64,000 bases of DNA from Marinobacter guineae (lineage in GTDB: Bacteria; Pseudomonadota; Gammaproteobacteria; Pseudomonadales; Oleiphilaceae): the NCBI RefSeq assembly GCF_002744735.1, contig NZ_KZ319344.1, forward strand, positions 37,624 to 101,623, in the 5' to 3' direction. Positions within the stretch are counted from its first letter, which is position 1. Each line of letters starts with the position of its first letter. A program made the translations under genes and the position numbers. The notes under the pieces were generated by a model. It was given only the letters and a program-made list of their open reading frames with translations, searched no databases and was not told where the DNA came from. Of the stretch, positions 26,717 to 34,918 are shown piece by piece.

Positions 26717-26718
26717 AA

Positions 26719-27375
26719 CTATCGGACAACCCCTCCGAGCAGAGGAACAAACCGGACAGGCTCTAGCTCCTTGTGGTCAAAACGGTCGCCTCGACGGATT
26801 ACTTCCACCAGCACCTGACGTTCCTCCCCGACCGGGGCAATCAGAACTCCTCCGTCTGCCAGTTGGGCAAGTAACTCACCAGGTATCTCAATCGGTGCGG
26901 CAGTCACGATTATGCCCTCGAACGGGCCACGCTCGGGCCAGCCCATGCCGCCATCGGCATGTTTGAGAAATACATTTCTGGCCTTCAGCTGTCGCAAACG
27001 TTCCCGGGCACGGTCCTGAAGCGGTTTGATACGCTCCACACTGTAGATTTCAGAGAACAGGCGCGAGAGCACAGAGGTCTGGTAGCCGGACCCGGTGCCA
27101 AGCTCCAAAACCCTTGATGGGCCGTGGGCCAGCATCAGTTCTGTCATTCGAGCCACAATGTAAGGCTGGGAAAGGGTCTGCCCGTAGCCAATTGGCAGCG
27201 ACGTATCTTCGTAAGCCCGATGGGAAAGGGCTTCATCCAGGAAAATGTGCCGGGGCACCTCCCCCATAATCTCGAGTACTCGGTCTGATTCAATGCCGGC
27301 TTCCCTAAGGCGCTGAACCAGGCGCATCCGGGTGCGACGGGAGGTCATCCCGATGCCTTCGATCTGAGCGGTCAT
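26719..27375 (-). CDS. pcm: protein-L-isoaspartate O-methyltransferase, Pcm
   Basis: Pcm repairs isomerised aspartate residues in aged proteins using S-adenosylmethionine. The protein has 218 residues; motifs are PRHIFLDEAL, PIGYGQTLSQPYIVARM, the SAM-binding VLELGTGSGYQTSVL, and IIVTAAPIEIP. The ATG overlaps the surE stop as ATGA, preferred over an upstream codon nine residues earlier. The surE-pcm coupling is conserved across proteobacteria. Confidence 0.95.
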   Translation of the reverse strand: MTAQIEGIGMTSRRTRMRLVQRLREAGIESDRVLEIMGEVPRHIFLDEALSHRAYEDTSLPIGYGQTLSQPYIVARMTELMLAHGPSRVLELGTGSGYQTSVLSRLFSEIYSVERIKPLQDRARERLRQLKARNVFLKHADGGMGWPERGPFEGIIVTAAPIEIPGELLAQLADGGVLIAPVGEERQVLVEVIRRGDRFDHKELEPVRFVPLLGGVVR

Positions 27376-28130
27376 CCACGGCCCTCCAGCGCATCCACCC
27401 ACTCCCTGAGCGGAACCAGTGCCTCATGACGGGTCATGTCAATGTGAACGGGCGTTACCGACACGTAACCTTCGCGAACGGCGTGGAAATCTGTTCCAGG
27501 GCCAGCATCACCACCCACCCCGGCGGCGCCGATCCAGTACCGCTCCTTGCCCCGGGGGCAGGTCATCGGAACCGCACCTTCGGCCCGTTCACGATGACCA
27601 AGCCTGGTGACACGGATACCGGCCAGCTGCTCCCAAGGCACATCCGGGACATTTACATTGAGGATGGAGCGCGGCCCAAGAACCAGGGGGCGCTCGCTCT
27701 CAAGGAGCATCCGGACAACCCTGGCCGCCGTCTGGTAATGAAAATGGCCGTCGTTAACCAGCGAAACGGCAATGGCGGGCAGCCCGAGATGGCGCCCTTC
27801 GGTGGCCGCAGCAACGGTACCGGAATAAATAATGTCATCGCCAAGGTTGGCGTGGGTATTGATACCTGAAACCACTCGGTCAAACGGTTGCCGGAACAGG
27901 CCGTTTACTGCCAGGTGGACACAGTCCGTCGGCGTTCCATCGACGGAACGAAATCCGTTCGGATGTTCTTCCACGGTCAGGGGGCGATTCAGGGTCAACG
28001 CGTTACTGGCACCGCTGTGATCGCGGTCAGGCGCCACTACCTCAAGCTCACCAAGCCCCTTCAATCCCTCGTAGAGGGCAATCAGCCCCGGTGAATGAAC
28101 GCCGTCATCATTCGACAACAGAATACGCAC
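27372..28130 (-). CDS. surE: 5'/3'-nucleotidase SurE
   Basis: This stationary-phase survival phosphatase acts on nucleoside monophosphates. The protein has 252 residues. The metal site is visible as LLSNDDGVHSPG with paired Asp residues, followed by VAPDRDHSGASN, VDGTPTDCVHLA and VSGINTHANLGDDIIYSGTV. It starts with GTG, supported by GCGGAGAA seven or so bases upstream. It is 11 bases after truD and overlaps pcm. Confidence 0.96.
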   Translation of the reverse strand: MRILLSNDDGVHSPGLIALYEGLKGLGELEVVAPDRDHSGASNALTLNRPLTVEEHPNGFRSVDGTPTDCVHLAVNGLFRQPFDRVVSGINTHANLGDDIIYSGTVAAATEGRHLGLPAIAVSLVNDGHFHYQTAARVVRMLLESERPLVLGPRSILNVNVPDVPWEQLAGIRVTRLGHRERAEGAVPMTCPRGKERYWIGAAGVGGDAGPGTDFHAVREGYVSVTPVHIDMTRHEALVPLREWVDALEGRG

Positions 28131-28141
28131 AGTGTTCTCCG

Positions 28142-29191
28142 CTAGCCTTGTTGTTCGTTATGTCGGCCGAGGCTCATGTCCTCAAGCTCGAAAATATCGT
28201 TCAGAATCGTCGTGGCGTATTGCCCGGGCGAAAGGAAGAACGCCAACTCCAGACAGTCGTCACCCTGCCAGCGCCAAGCAAGATCTTCCGGCCTTGCCGC
28301 AAGGGGCCTGCGCTCGGGTTTCATACGGGTAACCGAGAACAGATCCGCCAGCCCGGGCGTCTGCGCCACTATATCCCGCTCCAGGGTTTCCAGCAGGCCG
28401 GTGGCCGTGGTACCGCCGTCGCCCCACAGGGGCCCGGTTGCCGAAGCCTCAGCCCAGCTGCCATCCTGGACGCGGGCGGCAAGCACCTCATTGAACAGCC
28501 AAGAGCGCGCCGCCGAAAAATACAATACGTTTTTAGCGCCCTCGCTTCCAGCGCGCTTTTTACTTCCGCGACCTTTTCCACCCGATCGGCTACGCCGGTT
28601 CAACGCTGACGGATCGATATGGAGAGCCCGCTCCAGGTTGGCGCCATCTCTGCCAAAGCGCTGGGGACCAAAATAGTTGGGAGCGCCGAGCGTGGCCAGC
28701 CGCCGCAGGGCGTCATCGATAGCCTGCCTGTCCCCGGAAACATCCCTCAGGGTAATCACGAAACGGTTACCCCGGTGGTCACCGCGACGCAATTTCCGTG
28801 CGTCCCGAAAGGCGGATACAACCGGCCAGCGAGAGGACACCTCGTGAATGAGATCCGCATCCTCAGCCTCACGGCCCGGGCGATAGAGGCTGAACCACTG
28901 ACGGGTGACCGCATGACGATCCTTGAGGCCACAAAAACCCACGTCAAAGCTACGGCAGTTAGCCAGGCGCGACAATTCACGGGCGACAAACTCGGTATTG
29001 TCGCCAACTTTCTCCAGCCTCAGGCAGAGGTGCTCGCCGCTGCCCGTGACCTCCGTTGACTCCGAAGCGGTCAGCGGTTCGGCCAACTCCAAAAACTCGT
29101 CCACGAAGAAATCCCCGGGTGCCGACTTGAGTTGGGCATGCGCCACACGCGCGCCACCTGAGGTTGGCCAGTCGAGCCTCCAGTGGCTCAC
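28142..29191 (-). CDS. truD: tRNA pseudouridine(13) synthase TruD
   Basis: TruD converts U13 of tRNA-Glu to pseudouridine. The protein has 349 residues with the catalytic motif CGLKDRHAVTRQW (Asp), RGDHRGNRFVITLR, PNYFGPQRFGRDGAN and the C-terminal LSPGQYATTIL. A Lys/Arg/Gly-rich stretch (about 198-215) lies in the TRUD insertion domain. It begins with GTG overlapping the ispF stop as GTGA, so the two are coupled. Confidence 0.95.
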   Translation of the reverse strand: MSHWRLDWPTSGGARVAHAQLKSAPGDFFVDEFLELAEPLTASESTEVTGSGEHLCLRLEKVGDNTEFVARELSRLANCRSFDVGFCGLKDRHAVTRQWFSLYRPGREAEDADLIHEVSSRWPVVSAFRDARKLRRGDHRGNRFVITLRDVSGDRQAIDDALRRLATLGAPNYFGPQRFGRDGANLERALHIDPSALNRRSRSGGKGRGSKKRAGSEGAKNVLYFSAARSWLFNEVLAARVQDGSWAEASATGPLWGDGGTTATGLLETLERDIVAQTPGLADLFSVTRMKPERRPLAARPEDLAWRWQGDDCLELAFFLSPGQYATTILNDIFELEDMSLGRHNEQQG

Positions 29192-29667
29192 GAATCCACC
29201 GCTTCAAGCAGGCAAATGGCTTGACAGGCAATGCCCTCACCACGGCCGGTGAAACCAAGTTTTTCCGTTGTTGTTGCCTTGACGCTGACACGGCTGGCGG
29301 GAACACCCAGATCCTCAGCAATGTTCAGCCGGATAGCATCGATATGAGGTGCCATTTTCGGTGCCTGGGCGATTACCGTGGTATCGACGTTAACCACACT
29401 GAACCCCTCATCACGCACACGGACCATCACCCGGCGCAGCAAATCACGACTGTCTGCCCCCGCCCATTCGTCACTGGTGTCCGGAAAAAAATGGCCAATA
29501 TCGCCAAGGGCCACTGCACCCAGAAGTGCATCAGACAGTGCGTGCAGCAGTACGTCGCCATCGGAGTGGGCCTTCAGCCCCTGGGAATGCGGAATGTTTA
29601 CACCACCGATAATGACAGAGTCGCCTTCACAGAAGGCATGGACATCAAAGCCCTGACCAATACGCAT
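29188..29667 (-). CDS. ispF: 2-C-methyl-D-erythritol 2,4-cyclodiphosphate synthase, IspF
   Basis: This zinc-dependent trimeric enzyme catalyses the fifth step of the MEP isoprenoid pathway. The protein has 159 residues with GQGFDVHAF (metal ligands Asp and His), HSDGDVLLHALSDALLGA (metal His), GDIGHFFPDTS and the C-terminal TEKLGFTGRGEGIACQA. It is 25 bases after ispD. Confidence 0.97.
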   Translation of the reverse strand: MRIGQGFDVHAFCEGDSVIIGGVNIPHSQGLKAHSDGDVLLHALSDALLGAVALGDIGHFFPDTSDEWAGADSRDLLRRVMVRVRDEGFSVVNVDTTVIAQAPKMAPHIDAIRLNIAEDLGVPASRVSVKATTTEKLGFTGRGEGIACQAICLLEAVDS

Positions 29668-29692
29668 AATTTGCTCCGGGAAGCTCGGGAAA

Positions 29693-30394
29693 TCAGAACC
29701 GGCTCAGGATGAAACCTGCGAGCGCCAGATCCGCAGGTACCGTAATTTTAATGTTGTCAGGCCGGCCCTCAACCAGAACCGGCATGTTACCGGAAAACTC
29801 CATGGCAGAGGACTCATCAGTAACCGGAAGGCCCGCTTCAAGGGCGCTCTCCAGAGATTCAACCAACAACCGGTACCGGAACATCTGCGGCGTCAAGGCC
29901 CGCCAGAGTGAACCCCGGTCAACGGTTTCGGAGACCTCGGGAAGTTCTCCCTGGTCGGCCTTTTTGAGGGTATCTGCGACCGGCGATGCAAGCAGACCTC
30001 CCACGGGGTGGGTGTAAAGCCGGTCAATCAGGTTGGCAAGATCCCTGGTATGGATGCAGGGCCTGGCCGCGTCATGAACGAGGACCCAGTCGTCATCCCG
30101 GACCTGCTCTGCCAGCGCGTGCAGCGCGGACAACACCGAACAGGCCCTCTCGGAACCGCCGGTACAGGTTTGAATACGGCTATCCTGGCTGGCTTCCGTA
30201 TCCGGCCACCAGTGATCGGCGGGGTGAAGTGGCACCATGCAGCCGGCAAAAGGGGCAGAGTCCATCAGGCGGGAAAGAGTGATGTCCAGAATAAAACGTT
30301 GATCGATCCGGAAATACTGCTTTGGATGATCCGCCTGCATGCGCTGGCCGATGCCGGCGGCAGGAACAATCAGCCAAAGTCTCGGTGCAGTCAT
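29693..30394 (-). CDS. ispD: 2-C-methyl-D-erythritol 4-phosphate cytidylyltransferase, IspD
   Basis: IspD makes CDP-methylerythritol in the MEP pathway. The protein has 233 residues with the CTP-binding glycine-rich loop PAAGIGQRMQADHPKQY, VLVHDAARPCI, TLKKAD and AMEFSG. The ATG is chosen over a TTG two codons upstream that abuts the ftsB stop; neither has a strong ribosome-binding site. The order ftsB-ispD-ispF-truD is the standard gammaproteobacterial cluster. Confidence 0.95.
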   Translation of the reverse strand: MTAPRLWLIVPAAGIGQRMQADHPKQYFRIDQRFILDITLSRLMDSAPFAGCMVPLHPADHWWPDTEASQDSRIQTCTGGSERACSVLSALHALAEQVRDDDWVLVHDAARPCIHTRDLANLIDRLYTHPVGGLLASPVADTLKKADQGELPEVSETVDRGSLWRALTPQMFRYRLLVESLESALEAGLPVTDESSAMEFSGNMPVLVEGRPDNIKITVPADLALAGFILSRF

Positions 30395-30400
30395 AGACAA

Positions 30401-30673
30401 TCAGTTTTCGACAACGAGAAAAAAGGTCTCGTCTTCCCTTATCAGGCCGAGGTTCATTCTGGCGCGCTCTTCGACAGCGCCCTGCTCGTTGCGAAGGTTC
30501 CGCACCTCGGCGTAAAGACGTTCATTACGGGTCGCCAGCTCGGCATTTTCTTCACGTTGCTCGGCAATGGACTTCTCAAGAGCCCAAACCTGCGCAAAGC
30601 TGCCCTCTCCAACCCACAGGCGCACCTGAAGCAGGAGAATCACAACAACCATAAGGGCCCAGAGCAACTTCAT
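30401..30673 (-). CDS. ftsB: cell division protein FtsB
   Basis: This small bitopic divisome protein has 90 residues. A short cytoplasmic start precedes one membrane helix (WALMVVVILLLQVRLWV), then a periplasmic coiled coil (about 25-65) and the conserved VRNLRNEQGAVEERARMNLGLI and F-F segments that bind FtsL and FtsQ. It has its own promoter-like sequence about 50-80 bases upstream and heads the isoprenoid/repair operon. Confidence 0.93.
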   Translation of the reverse strand: MKLLWALMVVVILLLQVRLWVGEGSFAQVWALEKSIAEQREENAELATRNERLYAEVRNLRNEQGAVEERARMNLGLIREDETFFLVVEN

Positions 30674-30724
30674 TGCCGATTCCGTTCAAAAATTAATCAA
30701 TCAAATTTACAACGTCGGACGTTG

Positions 30725-30754
30725 AGTATAGACCTTAGAGTAGATTAGCAACAA
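30725..30754 (-). promoter_or_regulatory. candidate sigma-70 promoter of ftsB
   Basis: On the minus strand TTGTTG, an 18-base spacer and TATACT (5 of 6 to consensus) lie about 50 bases before ftsB and downstream of the eno terminator. Confidence 0.4.
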
Positions 30755-30773
30755 ATACTTCTAACTGCCTGTG

Positions 30774-30820
30774 TAAAAAGGCCATCGTACTCAAGCTTTC
30801 GCTCAGAACACGATGGCCTT
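30774..30820 (-). terminator. intrinsic terminator of eno
   Basis: A perfect 11-bp stem (AAGGCCATCGT/ACGATGGCCTT) with a 20-base loop begins about 58 bases after the eno stop. It is followed on the minus strand by a T-run ending TTTTTAC. Confidence 0.75.
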
Positions 30821-30878
30821 AACAGTTTTTCGCTAGCAGCCGGCCTGACACCAAGCCAAAACTGGTCAGATCAGTCGA

Positions 30879-32174
30879 TCAGCCCTGCCCCTTGATCTCG
30901 CTCAGGCCGCGATACGGAGCCTTACCGTCCAGGGCTTCCTCAATACGTAGCAGCTGGTTGTACTTGGCAACCCGGTCTGAACGGCACAGGGAGCCGGTCT
31001 TGATCTGACCGGCACAGGTCGCCACCGCCAGATCAGCAATGGTGGTGTCCTCGGTCTCACCGGAACGATGCGAAATCACGGCTGTAAAGCCGGCATCCTG
31101 AGCCATTTTGATGGCATCGAGGGTTTCGCTCAGGCTGCCAATCTGGTTGAACTTGATCAGAATGGAATTGCCAACGCCCTTGTCGATACCCTGCTTCAGG
31201 ATCTTGGTGTTGGTTACAAATAGGTCATCACCGACCAGCTGAATCTTGCTGCCCAGTTTATCGGTCAGAACCTTCCAACCGTCCCAGTCGCTCTCGTCCA
31301 TGCCATCTTCGATAGACACGATCGGGTAGCGCTCGCACAATCCTGCCAGGTAATCGGCAAAGCCTTCAGAGTCAAAGCTCTTGCCTTCACCAGAAAGCTG
31401 ATACTGGCCGTCTTTGTAGAACTCGGAAGACGCACAGTCCAGAGCCAGAGTCACATCGGTACCCAGCTTATAACCGGCCTTCTCAACCGCTTCCTGAATA
31501 ACCGCCAGCGCCGCTTCGTTAGACGGCAGATTCGGGGCAAAACCACCCTCGTCACCCACAGCGGTATTCAGACCCTGAGCCTTAAGCACTTTCTTCAGGC
31601 TGTGGAAAATCTCGGCACCGATACGCAGCGCCTCAGCAAAGCTCTTGGCCGCCACAGGCTGAACCATGAACTCCTGGATATCGACGTTATTATCGGCGTG
31701 CTCGCCACCGTTCAGGATGTTCATCATCGGTACCGGCATGGAAAACTTACCGGATGTGCCATTGATGTCGGCAATGTGCTCGTACAACGGCTTACCCAGA
31801 GAAATCGCCGCCGCTTTCGCTGCTGCCAGGGAAACTGCCAGAATGGCGTTGGCACCCAGGTTGGCCTTGTTCTCAGTGCCGTCCAGTTCCAGCATGACGT
31901 TGTCCAGACCACGCTGATCGGCGGCGTCTTTACCCACAAGCGCATTACGAATCCTGGTGTTTACAGTTTCAACCGCTTTAAGAACACCTTTGCCAAGGTA
32001 ACGGGAGGCGTCACCATCACGCAGCTCCAGAGCTTCGCGGGAACCGGTGGAGGCACCGGATGGCGCGCAGGCACTACCGACGGTACCGTCTTCGAGGATA
32101 ACGTCTGCTTCAACAGTTGGGTTACCGCGGGAATCCAGAACCTCACGGCCTTTGATGTTGGCAATCTTGGTCAT
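30879..32174 (-). CDS. eno: enolase
   Basis: This glycolytic enzyme interconverts 2-phosphoglycerate and phosphoenolpyruvate and is also a degradosome component in many gammaproteobacteria. The protein has 431 residues with VLDSRGNPTVEADV, GASTGSREALELRD, VGDEGGFAPN, SIEDGMDESDWDGW, LVGDDLFVTN and SHRSGETEDTTIADLAV. A spacer of 180 bases, filled mostly by a structured repeat, separates it from kdsA upstream. Confidence 0.98.
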   Translation of the reverse strand: MTKIANIKGREVLDSRGNPTVEADVILEDGTVGSACAPSGASTGSREALELRDGDASRYLGKGVLKAVETVNTRIRNALVGKDAADQRGLDNVMLELDGTENKANLGANAILAVSLAAAKAAAISLGKPLYEHIADINGTSGKFSMPVPMMNILNGGEHADNNVDIQEFMVQPVAAKSFAEALRIGAEIFHSLKKVLKAQGLNTAVGDEGGFAPNLPSNEAALAVIQEAVEKAGYKLGTDVTLALDCASSEFYKDGQYQLSGEGKSFDSEGFADYLAGLCERYPIVSIEDGMDESDWDGWKVLTDKLGSKIQLVGDDLFVTNTKILKQGIDKGVGNSILIKFNQIGSLSETLDAIKMAQDAGFTAVISHRSGETEDTTIADLAVATCAGQIKTGSLCRSDRVAKYNQLLRIEEALDGKAPYRGLSEIKGQG

Positions 32175-32218
32175 TCTTCTCTGTCTCCAAGTTCATGTTC
32201 AAATTCGGGAGTCAGAGC

Positions 32219-32318
32219 GAGCGGGAACGGCCCTGCGAAAACCGCTACAAGCACATCCCTGTGCGCTTGTTTCGGGCCATCCATGGCCCTCTACATTTTC
32301 GCAGGGCCGTTCCCGCTC
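32219..32318 (-). repeat. structured palindromic repeat, copy B (between kdsA and eno)
   Basis: Perfect 23-bp inverted arms (the left arm begins GAGCGGGAACGGCCCTG and ends CGAAAA) enclose a 54-base core. GGGAGT and ACTCCC outside them can extend the pairing across a 6-base bulge. The core holds GCAC...GTGC and a perfect 7-bp hairpin GGGCCAT-CC-ATGGCCC. Core length and 44 of 54 bases agree with copy A; the arms are unrelated except for the inner A4/T4. It sits between codirectional genes, as copy A does. Confidence 0.8.
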
Positions 32319-32354
32319 ACTCCCATAGTCCGCGTAAAACGCCAACACCGCCAG

Positions 32355-33200
32355 TCAGGCGGTGTCGATAGGTTTAAAACTTTTTACCAGATCATCCACC
32401 GCCTTTGCCCGCTGCAGGAAAGGCTCCAGCTGACTGAGGCGAAGGGCACAGGGACCATCGCACTTGGCCTGATCGGGATCGGGGTGAGCCTCCAGGAACA
32501 AACCCGCCAGGCCCTGAGACATTCCGGCTAGCGCGAGATCTGTCACCTGCGCACGACGGCCACCGGCAGAATCGGCGCGACCACCCGGCATTTGCAGCGA
32601 ATGAGTCACATCAAACATCACCGGCACATTCATGGCTTTCATGATGCCAAAGCCCAGCATATCGACGACCAGGTTGTTGTAACCGAAGCTGCTCCCCCGC
32701 TCACACAGGATCACCTTGTCGTTGCCGGCTTCCTCGCACTTTTTAATAATGTGCTTCATTTCCTGGGGCGCCAGGAACTGGGCTTTCTTGATGTTGATAA
32801 CCGCACCGGTTTCGGCCATCGCTACCACGAGATCAGTCTGCCGGCTCAGGAAGGCAGGCAGCTGGATGATGTCACATACCTCCGCTGCGGGTGCGGCCTG
32901 TGCCGGCTCGTGGACGTCGGAGATAATGGGAACACCGAATTTGCTCTTGATGTCCGCCAGGATCTGCAGCCCCTTCTCAAGACCGGGGCCCCGGAAGGAA
33001 TGCACGGAAGAACGGTTGGCCTTGTCGAAAGACGCCTTGAAAACGTAGGGGATACCAAGTTTGCCGGTGGCCTCAACATAAGCCTGCGCCACCTCCATGG
33101 CCAGTTCCGGAGATTCGAGGACGTTCATACCGCCGAACAGCACAAACGGCTTGTCGTTGGCGACCTCGATTCCCGAAACGTTTACGGTGCTCTGCGCCAT
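32355..33200 (-). CDS. kdsA: 3-deoxy-8-phosphooctulonate synthase, KdsA
   Basis: KdsA condenses arabinose 5-phosphate with phosphoenolpyruvate to KDO-8-phosphate for lipopolysaccharide core. The protein has 281 residues with FVLFGGMNVLES, FKASFDKANRSS, SFRGPGLEKGL, DVHEPAQA, IIQLPAFLSRQTDL, CERGSSFGYNNLVVDM and DVTHSLQ. It begins 2 bases after pyrG; pyrG-kdsA-eno is the conserved order. Confidence 0.97.
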   Translation of the reverse strand: MAQSTVNVSGIEVANDKPFVLFGGMNVLESPELAMEVAQAYVEATGKLGIPYVFKASFDKANRSSVHSFRGPGLEKGLQILADIKSKFGVPIISDVHEPAQAAPAAEVCDIIQLPAFLSRQTDLVVAMAETGAVINIKKAQFLAPQEMKHIIKKCEEAGNDKVILCERGSSFGYNNLVVDMLGFGIMKAMNVPVMFDVTHSLQMPGGRADSAGGRRAQVTDLALAGMSQGLAGLFLEAHPDPDQAKCDGPCALRLSQLEPFLQRAKAVDDLVKSFKPIDTA

Positions 33201-33202
33201 AC

Positions 33203-34831
33203 TCAGGATCCTTTCTTGTTGGCCAGTGCTGCCTCAACAAAGCCCTTGAACAGCGGATGGCCGTCGCGGGGTGTGGAGGTGAATTCCGGGTGGAACTGAC
33301 AGGCCACAAACCACGGATGATCCGGCGCCTCGACCACTTCCACCAGCCTGCCGTCGGTAGATCGGCCTGCGATCTTGAGACCCGCCTCTTCCAGCCTCGA
33401 CAGGAAATGGTTGTTCACTTCATAACGATGACGGTGGCGCTCACGAATTGTTTTCTTTCCATAACAGCTGGCAATGGTGGAATCATCGCTCAGCACACAG
33501 TCCTGGGCGCCCAACCGCATGGTGCCGCCAAGATCCGACTCTTCAGTCCGCTCCTCGCGCTCACCGGTAGCATCCAGCCATTCGGTGATCAAGCCGACCA
33601 CCGGCTCAGGGGTGTGCTCGCGGAATTCGGTGCTGTGGGCGTCTTTCAGGCCGGCCACATTGCGGGCGTATTCAATAACCGCCACCTGCATACCCAGACA
33701 GATGCCCAGATACGGAACCTTGTTCTCTCGGGCATACTGAACCGTGCGGATCTTGCCTTCCACACCGCGCTCACCGAAACCGCCGGGCACGAGGATAGCG
33801 TCGGCATCTGCCAGCACGCCGGTGCCGTCGCGCTCAATATCCTCGGAATCGATGTAATTGATATTGACCTTGGTGCGGGTCTTGATGCCGGCGTGCAGCA
33901 GGGATTCGATCAGGGACTTGTAGGCGTCCAGAAGCTCCATGTATTTGCCTACCATGGCAATGGTCACTTCGTGCTGCGGGTTCATCAGGGATTCAACAAC
34001 CTCGTCCCACTCACTCAGGTCCGCCGGGCGGGCGTCGAGATTGAAGCGTTCAATCACCAACTGATCCAGGCCATGTTCGTAGAGCATGCGCGGAATGGCA
34101 TAAATGGACTTGGCGTCCTGCAGCGGTATAACCGCCCGCTCTTCCACGTTGGTGAACAGGGCAATCTTGCGGCGGGAGCTTGCGTCTACCTCATGCTCGG
34201 AACGACACAGGAGAATATCCGGCTGCAGGCCGATGGAGCGCATTTCCTTGACGGAGTGCTGGGTTGGCTTGGTCTTGATCTCGCCTGCGGTTGCGATGTA
34301 AGGCACCAGGGTCAGGTGCATGAAGATCGCGCGCTGGGGCCCGACTTCTACCTTCAACTGACGGCAGGCTTCAAGGAACGGCAAGGATTCGATGTCACCC
34401 ACGGTGCCACCGATTTCGATCAGGGCCACATCCGCACCGGCCGCGCCTTCCACAACCCGACGCTTGATTTCGTCAGTGATGTGGGGAATCACCTGGACGG
34501 TACCGCCGAGATAATCACCGCGGCGTTCCTTGCGGATCACTTCTTCGTAGACACGGCCGGTGGTGAAGTTATTGCGCTTGCTCATGGGGGTGCGGATGAA
34601 GCGCTCGTAGTGGCCCAGGTCCAGGTCTGTCTCCGCGCCATCTTCGGTGACAAAAACCTCACCGTGCTGAAACGGGCTCATGGTGCCGGGATCCACGTTG
34701 ATGTACGGGTCCAGCTTGAGAATAGTGACCTTCAGGCCGCGTGCCTCGAGGATCGCAGCCAGAGAAGCGGATGCGATACCTTTCCCCAAGGAGGACACGA
34801 CACCGCCGGTGACGAAAATATAACGCGTCAT
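33203..34831 (-). CDS. pyrG: CTP synthase, PyrG
   Basis: PyrG aminates UTP to CTP using glutamine. The protein has 542 residues. The synthase domain (1-265) opens with FVTGGVVSSLGKGIASASL and contains DPYINVDPGTMSPFQHGEVF. The class I amidotransferase domain (about 290-542) carries the nucleophile in YLGICLGMQ and the catalytic His/Glu in CQFHPEFTS. An 87-base spacer separates it from tilS. Confidence 0.98.
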   Translation of the reverse strand: MTRYIFVTGGVVSSLGKGIASASLAAILEARGLKVTILKLDPYINVDPGTMSPFQHGEVFVTEDGAETDLDLGHYERFIRTPMSKRNNFTTGRVYEEVIRKERRGDYLGGTVQVIPHITDEIKRRVVEGAAGADVALIEIGGTVGDIESLPFLEACRQLKVEVGPQRAIFMHLTLVPYIATAGEIKTKPTQHSVKEMRSIGLQPDILLCRSEHEVDASSRRKIALFTNVEERAVIPLQDAKSIYAIPRMLYEHGLDQLVIERFNLDARPADLSEWDEVVESLMNPQHEVTIAMVGKYMELLDAYKSLIESLLHAGIKTRTKVNINYIDSEDIERDGTGVLADADAILVPGGFGERGVEGKIRTVQYARENKVPYLGICLGMQVAVIEYARNVAGLKDAHSTEFREHTPEPVVGLITEWLDATGEREERTEESDLGGTMRLGAQDCVLSDDSTIASCYGKKTIRERHRHRYEVNNHFLSRLEEAGLKIAGRSTDGRLVEVVEAPDHPWFVACQFHPEFTSTPRDGHPLFKGFVEAALANKKGS

Positions 34832-34918
34832 GCAGATTCCATGATTGTCTGGTTCGGTGAAGGAGGGAGATTGTCATCTCAAGATGGGACGCCAGACTAC
34901 CAGAAAGGCCCCACTGAC

